From the NCBI RefSeq assembly GCF_900104115.1, contig NZ_FNJM01000002.1, positions 1-64,000 of the forward strand: a DNA stretch of 64,000 nt. The letters are read 5' to 3'. Below the pieces are notes generated by a model. The model saw only the letters and a list, made by a program, of their open reading frames with translations, was not told where the DNA came from and ran no database searches. Every line of letters begins with the position of its first letter. Position 1 is the stretch's first letter. The stretch comes from Clostridium gasigenes. Lineage in GTDB: Bacteria; Bacillota; Clostridia; Clostridiales; Clostridiaceae. Both the position numbers and the translations under genes were made by a program. Of this stretch, positions 36,906-45,800 are shown one piece after another.

Positions 36906-37706
36906 TTATATTAATTTTAATTTCTTTAAGCCTTCATATATACCTTCATTTTCTACATTTTCTGTGAAATCATACGCATGTTCTTCTAGCCTTGCATGAT
37001 ATCCACCCATTGCTATTCCATGTTTTACAACTTGGAACATTTCAATATCATTTTCTCCATCTCCAAAGGCATAGGTATCTTCCTGATTTATTCCTAGTTT
37101 TTTTATTAATTGCTCAATTCCATACCCTTTAGTGTATTTACCTATATAAATTTCAAAAGAATTTCCGCCTGGATGAATCATAAATGCATATTTATCCTTA
37201 TATTTTTCTTGAATTTTCTTATACATATTTTCATCATTTAGAACTACTACTATTTTATTAGTTCTAACAGTTTTTATATCCCACTTATCTATAAAACGAG
37301 CATCTCCAAGTCCTGAATCCTTAATTATTGCTTTCATTTTATCTCCATCTAGATTTAAAACATAACTAGCTTCTTGTCCTTCTAAAATATAGTCTATTTT
37401 ATTTTCATGAAAATACTCTACTAATTCTGCTAACATAGAGTTTTCAATAGGATAATCAAAGATAATTTCGTCCTCAATTTTTGCATATGATCCATTAGAT
37501 GCAATGTACCCATGAAGTCCTAGATTTAATAAATCTTTATTTACAAAACTCATTGGTCTTCCTGTTGCAAGTATTGTTAAATATCCTGATTCTTTTAATT
37601 TTTTTATAGATTCCCTTGTTTTCTTTGTAGGAACATTTATACCGTTTGCACAATCTATTATAGTTCCATCTACATCAAAAAATATAACACCTTTATATGT
37701 CTTCAT
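36906..37706 (-). CDS. Cof-type HAD-IIB phosphatase
   Basis: 266 residues, TGGAGG before ATG. GVIFFDVDGTIIDCANG, LATGRPMSF, and FGDGENDIEMFQVVKHGIAMGG are the HAD motifs I, II and IV. Paralogue of the Cof protein at 22561 but clearly divergent. Sits between the ATPase and manA with gaps of 18-37 bases, suggesting one operon of three genes. Confidence 0.92.
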   Translation of the reverse strand: MKTYKGVIFFDVDGTIIDCANGINVPTKKTRESIKKLKESGYLTILATGRPMSFVNKDLLNLGLHGYIASNGSYAKIEDEIIFDYPIENSMLAELVEYFHENKIDYILEGQEASYVLNLDGDKMKAIIKDSGLGDARFIDKWDIKTVRTNKIVVVLNDENMYKKIQEKYKDKYAFMIHPGGNSFEIYIGKYTKGYGIEQLIKKLGINQEDTYAFGDGENDIEMFQVVKHGIAMGGYHARLEEHAYDFTENVENEGIYEGLKKLKLI

Positions 37707-37724
37707 AATTCCTCCATCTATTCA

Positions 37725-38657
37725 CTATACTGAATAACTTTTTAATACTACTAGATTTCCTTTTATTTCATAATGTCCAAGTGTCGCTGGTATTAATATG
37801 CTATCTCCAGTTTTAATTTCTTCTATGTATCCTGCTGCAATAACTTGTCCACATCCTTCTACGCATGTTAGCATATGGAATCTTTCTTCATCACTCATTT
37901 GCTGAGCTACTGTCTTTATTGTATATTTTTCAATACCAAAATATTCATTTTTACATAGTAATGCTGATTTAAAACCGCCAAAATCTCTTTCCTCACCTTT
38001 AAGATTTTTGCATTTCAAATCAAATTTTATTACATCTAAAGCTTTTTCCACATGTATTTCTCTTGGTCTACCATAATCATAAACTCTATAAGTTACATCA
38101 CTGTTTTGTTGTATTTCTGCAATAATAACACCTTCACATATAGCATGTACAAGTCCGCTATCTATTAAGAAACAATCACCTTTCTTAACTTCTATTTTAT
38201 TTAAGAAATCTTCTGACCTGCCTTCTTCAATTGCTTTTGCAAAAATTTCTTTATCACAATCCTTAGTTCCAACTATTAAAGTAGCTCCTGGTTTTGCATC
38301 TATAACATACCAAGCTTCTGTTTTACCAAATTCATTTTCATGTTTAGCTGCGTATTCATCACCTGGATGTACTTGTACTGATAAATTTTCTTTTGAATTT
38401 ATTAATTTAATAAGTAATGGGAATTTCTCTGCATTAACCTTATTACCTAAAAGATTAACGCCTTCCTTTTTAATTAGTTCTTCAAATCCCATTCCTTTAT
38501 ATTTCCCATTTGAAACAACTCCTGTACCATTTGGGTGACAAGCTATATCCCAACTTTCTCCTATTAATCCTTCTGGCATATTATTTCTGAAGTTTTCGAA
38601 ATCTCTTCCACCCCATATTTTTTCATAATATAAATTTTCAAATCTAATTGGGTACAT
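37725..38657 (-). CDS. manA: Mannose-6-phosphate isomerase, type I
   Basis: 310 residues, AAGGAG before ATG. Zinc ligands are visible in LSVQVHPGDEYA (Gln-x-His), KTEAWYVIDAKPGA (Glu) and SGLVHAICEG (His). The short Firmicute type. Interconverts fructose-6-phosphate and mannose-6-phosphate, the entry to the GDP-fucose route of the EPS operon 18-25 kb away. Confidence 0.95.
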   Translation of the reverse strand: MYPIRFENLYYEKIWGGRDFENFRNNMPEGLIGESWDIACHPNGTGVVSNGKYKGMGFEELIKKEGVNLLGNKVNAEKFPLLIKLINSKENLSVQVHPGDEYAAKHENEFGKTEAWYVIDAKPGATLIVGTKDCDKEIFAKAIEEGRSEDFLNKIEVKKGDCFLIDSGLVHAICEGVIIAEIQQNSDVTYRVYDYGRPREIHVEKALDVIKFDLKCKNLKGEERDFGGFKSALLCKNEYFGIEKYTIKTVAQQMSDEERFHMLTCVEGCGQVIAAGYIEEIKTGDSILIPATLGHYEIKGNLVVLKSYSV

Positions 38658-38701
38658 AATATCTATCTCCTTATATCTTAAATATATTTTTATAGATTTT
38701 A

Positions 38702-38765
38702 TTTAGGAACTTTTTTTAAAATAATAGGCTCACAAAGAGTTTATTATTTTTTGAAAGCGCCTTAT
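38702..38765. repeat. Hairpin repeat, TTTAGG/CCTTA family, copy d
   Basis: Inner arms AAAATAATA (38718-38726) and TATTATTTT (38742-38750), with GGCTC/GAGTT loop side, inside TTTAGGAAC ... AGCGCCTTA. Lies upstream of manA, not after a gene. The remaining gap to 39086 holds AT-rich sequence and the leader of the next gene; no gene seen. Confidence 0.5.
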
Positions 38766-39086
38766 CTAATTTAAATCTTTCATAGGTTTATATTTTATCA
38801 TAATTTAATAAAAAAATCTCCTTAGAGAGCTTAAAGAATCTGACAACTCAAAGCTTTTTAGGCTAGTTTCTTCTACTATTTTTTTATATACCTGATTTTT
38901 CACTTACAATATCCCTTAATTGTTGGTTTTTTAACATATAATTCTACACATTAATTTTTCTTTAAGACAAATACTAACTAAGTAGGTTATGGTAGCCTAA
39001 CTTAAAGAATCTTAAAATACTGAAAAGTTATTTAGAGATTCCTAACATGTACAAAATAAAATAATATTTAAGGAGGTTCTATTAAT

Positions 39087-39290
39087 ATGCATAAAAAAAC
39101 TTATTTACCTTTAGTTAAAACTGGTTATGCACCACCTAAAGAAGCTTTAGTTAGCTATGCTCCTGATGGTAGTTCAACTCCACTACCAAACACAGTAACT
39201 GACGATATAGCTGTAAATAATATTTCTAATGTAGAGTTTGATAATACTGAAGATTTTAATGTTGATGAGGATATTACTGTTAATCCTTAG
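39087..39290 (+). CDS. Small 67-residue protein with acidic tail, function unknown
   Basis: AAGGAGG before ATG 39087. Begins KKTYLPLVKTGYAPPKEAL, then SYAPDGSSTPLPNTVTDD, ending in a Asp/Glu-rich tail (NTEDFNVDEDITVNP). No cysteine, no signal peptide, no transmembrane helix. First of three small plus-strand genes sharing one terminator. Family unknown; the Tyr/Pro/Asn-rich composition recalls spore-surface proteins but no motif proves it. Confidence 0.65.
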   Translation: MHKKTYLPLVKTGYAPPKEALVSYAPDGSSTPLPNTVTDDIAVNNISNVEFDNTEDFNVDEDITVNP

Positions 39291-39395
39291 TTTTCATGAC
39301 TTTTTGCAGTTAAACTAAATATTTAAATTTATTTAAAGAAGGGAGGAAGTTACTAAGATTTGTAGTTTCTATGAATTTTTAGTGACGAATTTAAT

Positions 39396-39551
39396 ATGAC
39401 TAAGAAAAAAAATAGTTCTAATGATGGCGTAATACCTTCAGTTGGAAAGAATTTTGCAAAGCCTAATAATTCAACTAACACAGGTACTTCTGATTATAAT
39501 TATACTAATAAAGAAATTTTACAAAGACAAAATCCTAATTCCTTTAAATAA
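39396..39551 (+). CDS. Small 51-residue Asn/Ser-rich protein, function unknown
   Basis: ATG 39396, stop TAA 39549. Sequence: basic start (TKKKNSSNDGVIPSVG), then Asn/Thr-rich, ending KEILQRQNPNSFK. Start is uncertain: the only strong SD (GGGAGG 39341-39346) is 49 bases upstream and not placed for this ATG. Lies between two better-supported small genes. Confidence 0.45.
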   Translation: MTKKKNSSNDGVIPSVGKNFAKPNNSTNTGTSDYNYTNKEILQRQNPNSFK

Positions 39552-39597
39552 TAATTTTGTTTAAGATTTATTATTATTTATATAGGAGATGATTTAT

Positions 39598-39756
39598 ATG
39601 TGGGAACCTAGAAATACCCAGACTTTTTTTTCTTTAAGTAGCATGTATCCTGATAGAAGTAACTTAAATTATGTGGGGCCTTATTATTATGAATTGACTT
39701 CTGAAACTAAACCCCACAATGATTATAATCATAGTTATTTTAGAAACTATTATTGA
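39598..39756 (+). CDS. Small 52-residue Tyr-rich protein, function unknown
   Basis: ATG 39598 with AGGAG nine bases upstream, stop TGA 39754. Eight or more tyrosines, notably GPYYYELTS and the end SYFRNYY, plus several Asn/His. No known family. Third of the small-gene run; a bidirectional terminator follows. Confidence 0.6.
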   Translation: MWEPRNTQTFFSLSSMYPDRSNLNYVGPYYYELTSETKPHNDYNHSYFRNYY

Positions 39757-39779
39757 ACACTTTAAACCTTCATAACACA

Positions 39780-39819
39780 AAAAGAGTTTTAACATCAATT
39801 AAGATGTTAAAACTCTTTT
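39780..39819. terminator. Bidirectional terminator between the small genes and the giant synthase
   Basis: Perfect 17-bp arms (39780-39796 and 39803-39819, core AGAGTTTTAACATC / GATGTTAAAACTCT) with flanking A and T runs. Confidence 0.85.
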
Positions 39820-39865
39820 CACATAGAAAGCTAACTAATGCATTTATAAATAACAACTTAACGTT

Positions 39866-42800
39866 TTAAATTATTACTATTACATCAACTTCACCTTTTG
39901 TTTTTGGTATTAAGCTTCCGACAATTTTCTTTCCATTTATGCTTATACCTTTTTCGGCTCCTCTAATTACTTTTATATGATATTTTGCATCTTCTTCTTT
40001 TATATCTATTTCATATTCGTTCCAATCATTTGGCACACATGGTTTTATTTCATAGCCTTTTCCTTCTACTTTTCTTAGACCTAAAATATCTTCAAGACCA
40101 ACTTTATACATCCATCCAGATGCTCCAGTGTACCAGCTCCATCCGCCTCTTCCACCATGAGGTTCTTTTATGTAGACATCTGCTGCCATAACATAGGGTT
40201 CAACCTTATAGTTTCTAGCTTCTCTTTCTGTGTTTGAATGATTTATTGGATTTATCATGTTGTAATATTGCCATGCTTTATCTCCCATACCTAGCTTTGT
40301 TAATGCGAGGATTACCCATACTGCTGCATGAGTATATTGGCCACCATTTTCTCTAACTCCAGGAACATAGCCTTTTATATAACCTGGTTCCAAATTAGAA
40401 TTATTAAATGGAGGTGATAATAGCATTATCATTCCTTTATCTTTGTTTACTAAATATTTATCTACAGATTTCATTGCTTCTATGCTTCTCTCTTTGTTTG
40501 CAGCACCTGATATAATTGACCAACTTTGTGCTAATGAATCTATTTTACATTCATCATTTTCCTTAGAACCTAATGGAGTTCCATCGTCAAAGTAAGCTCT
40601 TCTATACCAATCTCCATCCCAACCGTTCTTTTCTTGATTTTCTTTTATGAACTCTTGGAATTTCAAGTACTCTTCTTTTTTATCATTATCATTTTGCTTT
40701 TCACAAATATCTGTAAATCCATCTAGTATTTTATATAAGAACCAACCTAGCCATACACTTTCCCCTTTGCCTTTATTTCCTACAGTACTCATTCCATCGT
40801 TCCAATCTCCACTACCCATAAGAGGTATATTATGCTCTCCAAACTTCAATGCTCTATCTATAGCTTTTAGGCAATGCTCGTAAATAGTTCCTTCTTTATT
40901 ACTCTTATTTACTATTGTGTATCTTTCATCTTCGCCTTCCCTTAGAGGTTCATCTTCTAAGTATGATACTTTTTCTTTTAAAATATCATAGTCTCCTGTT
41001 GATTCTATGTATCCAATAAGTACATATGGTAACCATAATAAATCATCTGAAAATCTTGTTCTTATACCAGAATTAATAACTGGATGCCACCAATGTTGAA
41101 CATCACCTTCTACATATTGCCTTGATGCGCTTCTTAAAATTTGTTCTCTTGTAACTTTAGGATTTAATATTCCAATTGATATTGAATCCTGAAGTTGATC
41201 TCTGAACCCATAAGCTCCACCTGATTGATAAAAGGCTGTTCTTGCTAAATATCTACAACTTAATGTTTGATACATTAACCATCCATTTAGCATATAGTCC
41301 ATTGATGGATCTGGTGTCTTAACTTGTATATTTCCTAGGAAATTTGACCAGTATTGTTTTACATTTTCTAAAGAGTTATCAACTTCTGATATATTATTGT
41401 ATTTTTCAATTCTTTCTTCTATTAAATTCTCTTCTTCCTCTTGCCCTAATATTATAACTAAATCTCTTTTTTCTCCAGATTTAAGCTTTATTTTAGTTGA
41501 AGCTGCAAGACAAGGATCTAATATTCCTCCAGAATTATTTGATAACATTTCATATTTTAAAGCTCTAGGAGTTGATAAATCTCCTCCTATTCCTATAAAC
41601 TCTTTTCTATCTCCTGTGAAGCTTTGTTTGTCTCCACCTTTTATTGATAAATAAGCTTTTAGTTTTCCAAAATATTTACTAAAAGGATTTTGGCCTCCAA
41701 TGTAATTCCCTTGGATATATGTACTTATGTATTTTGAACTTTCGTAATTATGTACTCCAAGGACTAATTGAGCATAGTAGAACAAAGATAATTCTTTATC
41801 TACTGATGATAAATTTTCAAGAGTTACTTTATAAAGCTTTAACTTCTCACCTTTTGGTGAAAAAGCAGTCATTACTCCACTAATATTATATGCAGTATGT
41901 CTAAAAGTGGAGTAACCAAAGCTATGCTCTATAATATATTCTCCACCGTCTCTTATAGGCTTTGGAGTTATACTGAAATATTCTCCTGTATTATCATCTC
42001 TTATATATAAAGCTTCTCCAAGTGGATCTATTACCCAATCGTTGCTCCAAGGCGTTATTTTATTTTCCCTACTGTTTCCACACCAGGTATAGGATGCTCC
42101 CGCCTCGGAAATATGGAAGCCAAAATCTTCATTGGAAATGACATTGATCCATGGAGCAGGAGTGTTTTCATAGTTTTTAAGCTTAATTACATAGCTGTTT
42201 TTTTCTCTATTAAACCCTCCGTAGCCATTAAAGAAGTCTAGCTTCTTTTCATCAAAATCATGATTTCCCTGTTTTATTAATTTTTCTTCATTTAATTTAG
42301 TTTTGTGTTTTGTGTTTTTAAGTGTATTCACTTTTTTAATTTGAGTAGGTTCTTCTATATTTTCTTCCTCTATAATGTTATTTGAAACTTGTTTTCTAAT
42401 TCCTTTAACATTATAAAGTTCCTTATGTCTTAAATAATTTTTTGGTTCATCATCATTAGCTAATCCTATTTGATTTACTAAAGTACCATTCTTTGAATCT
42501 ATGAAAAGCCTTGCTATTCCTATTAGGAAAAATTTAATTTCTTCTCCCATAGTAGCTTTATTATGAATAAAGATCCCTGCTGGTTTATTTAGGTTATCTC
42601 TTGAATTAGAATTTCTTATTGATTCTCCAATGCTTTTTTGTAATGGTTCTTCATAAGATATTTCCTCTTCATTATATATAATTAAATCAACTTTAAGCCC
42701 TTTCGCTCTCCAGTAAAAATGCATGTTAACCACTTGCGCTACCAGATCAATATCATCTTCATTATTAACCACTAACATTACAATTGGTAAATCTCCGGAT

Positions 42801-45800
42801 ATTCCATAGGCCCAAAGATTTTCTTGATTCAATTTTATATCTTTTATAAATGTTTCCCTATTTTCTCTTCCACTATTCAGAAATAATATATTGGATGCTA
42901 ATCTTTGATATATATTTGCCTGCGCAGATTTTACTCCTATATACTTTAATTCTAATTGACTTGAATAGTTATAGCTTTCTGAAACCTTTTCTATTATTTT
43001 TGTATTGCTATATTTAGCCTGCAAATTTAAAACTTCGTTTTTACTCTCACCAACAGCTGTTATATAATAGATTTCGCATTCTTCCCCAGCTTTTATTTTT
43101 AGCTTTGTTCTTAGACTCATTATTGGATCTAGAACTATTCCTGTAGTGTTGCTCAAGGCTGCATCATTATCCATAACTTCTGGCGATTTCAAATCTCTGC
43201 CTCTTCCTATAAAGTTTATTCTTGATGTTTCATAACTCATTTGGCTATTTTCCAGGTTATCTACTACTATTTTATTAAGAATATAAGGTGTTTTACCCTC
43301 CTTTGATCTTGCTCTTCTGTTTCCTATTAAACTTTGTGTTTCTTCATCAAATTCAGTGTTTATAAACAAATTAGAGAAACCAGGATGAACAACATCAGCT
43401 TCAAACGACGCTAAAGTAACTTCTAAATAACTTGTTATCTCAATGTTTTTTTCATCTTCTCCAGTATTTCTAAATGTTAACTTTCTTATTTCAACATCAT
43501 CCTCTGTTGATAATACTACTTCATAATTTGTTTCTATATTCTTATCTTTTCTTTGGAATTTTGCCTTATCTAAGGTAAACTCCACATTGTAATTCCAATC
43601 CTTTTTGCAAGGTTCATATGTAGCACTCCAATATTCTTTAGACCCTTGATCTTTTATATAGAAAAACATTCCTGTTGAATCAGTTGTAGAATCACCTTTC
43701 CATCTATAAACTGTCATATCATCTTTTTTAGAATACCCACTTCCATTTTGAGTAATCATGGTACTATAACTTCCATTTGACAACAATAAGATTTCTGGAT
43801 CATCACTTTTTGTTCCCTCAAATATTCTTGGAACAAAATATTGCTTTTCTATCTTATTTTCAGGGTTATTAATATCCACTTCTCTTTCAAATATTATATT
43901 ATTTGAAACTCTTTCTTTTAATAGTAGTTCTGTTGCTTTTATCTCTGGTATATTATGAAATCTTTCTTGTAATATGTTATTATTTAAAACATTATCTAAT
44001 GCCATTAGAGACATTCCTAAATGATGTACCATATAACATCTTACTTCTTTTTCTTTTTCACTTTCACCTTTTAAAGCTCTTCCCGCTGTATAATCTAAAG
44101 CTTCTATAAACCCATATTTTCCTAGAGCTCCAAGAGATTTAATAGCTCTTAAATTATCTATTGCGCCATCATTTTTATAAGGTAGTGTCATTATTGTTGA
44201 ATAAGGTGATATTACAACTTCATCTTCAAGACCTCTTTTCAAACCTATTCCAGGAACTCCAAATGCTTTATATTGATAATTTTGATCTACATCAAATTCA
44301 TAATATGCCGATTCTGAAATTCCCCATGGAGTTTTTCTATTACTTGCATAATCTTTTTGCGCTTCTATTACCGAGTTATAAGTTACATCTAATAGAGTCT
44401 CTTTATAACTTTTCATTATTTGAAATGGCATAAAATACTCAAACATAGTTCCACTCCATGAAACTAAACTTTTTTGTCCGAATGCTTTAGTCATATTCCT
44501 ACTTAAATTATACCAATGACTTTTAGGCACTTCCCCTCTTGCTATTGCAAGAAATGATGCTGTTCTTGCTTCTGATGCCATTAAATCATAATAAGAATCT
44601 CCAAGACTATCTTCTTCTAAATTATATCCTATTGAAAATAATCCTCTTTCTTCATTAAATAATGATTTAAAATTCATAGCATCCATTATGTTTTGAATTT
44701 CAGAAATTATTTCTTCTATTCTAGCTTCAAAATCATCTAATCTTTTTATTCTTTTTTCTAGTATATTTGTAAATGCTTCCTCTTGAGTATCTTTAATTTT
44801 ATTTAAAAATTCTTTTGTTTCTATTATTGACGGGCTTCTTTCTCCCATAAATGTATCTTTAACTATTTTTTCAATTCCACCAAATATAGATTCATAAAAA
44901 TCTAACTTCATTTCAGCTTCTATTTTTGATTTATTTATCCAATAATGTTCCTTAGTATCTTTTTCTTCATTAACATAGCTCTCTAATAAATTATTAATAG
45001 TTACTAGCTCACTTTCTAAAATCTCTTTATATTCTCTTACATCTATTTCATCTGGTAGGCTATCTTCTATATCACTATTATCTTCTTCTCTAATTAATGA
45101 ATAGCTATCTTTTAATGATTTTAATTCATCCTTTTTAATTAAAGGTTTGTTTTTAAAGTCATTTAATGTTTCTTTTATTATCCATAAATAACCTAGAAGA
45201 TTTCCACTATCTACTGTAGATACGTATCTTGGCCATAGAGAACTTTTATTTTTTGTATCATACCAGTTCAAATAATGTCCCTTGTATTTTTCAAGATCTC
45301 TCATTCCTGCTAGTTCTTCTTCTAATCGATTTATAACTTCACCCATTGTAATGTAGCCTAAATCATAAGCCATTATATTACTTATGAGCCCCATACCAAT
45401 ATTAGTTGGTGAAGTTCTATGTGCTATTCCCTTAAAAGGCTTTTCTTGATAGTTGTCTGGTGGCAGAAAATTATTTTCTTCATTAACAAAATCTTCATAA
45501 TATGCCCAAATACTTCTACTTAAGCTTCTTAAAAAGTTTTCGTCATCTTCTTCTAAATACTCTTTTACCTCAAACCCTATTTCAGAAATTTTATAGGCTA
45601 AAAATGGTGCAAATATCCATAGCACTACTAAAGGTATGCTAACTATTCCCATAATACTATAATTATTAAATGCTAGTATTAATATTAACACTGCCATAAC
45701 TAATGATATCCACATTCTTCTATAATATCCACCAAGAGTATTTTTAACGGATTTTTCTGCCTCTTCTGCTGTTTTCCATTGCAACAAATTCTTTTTTGAT

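Noticed and set aside
38766..39086. Riboswitch or sporulation promoter before the small genes
   Set aside because: I looked for known riboswitch cores and sigma-E/G/K boxes and found only partial matches in AT-rich sequence.
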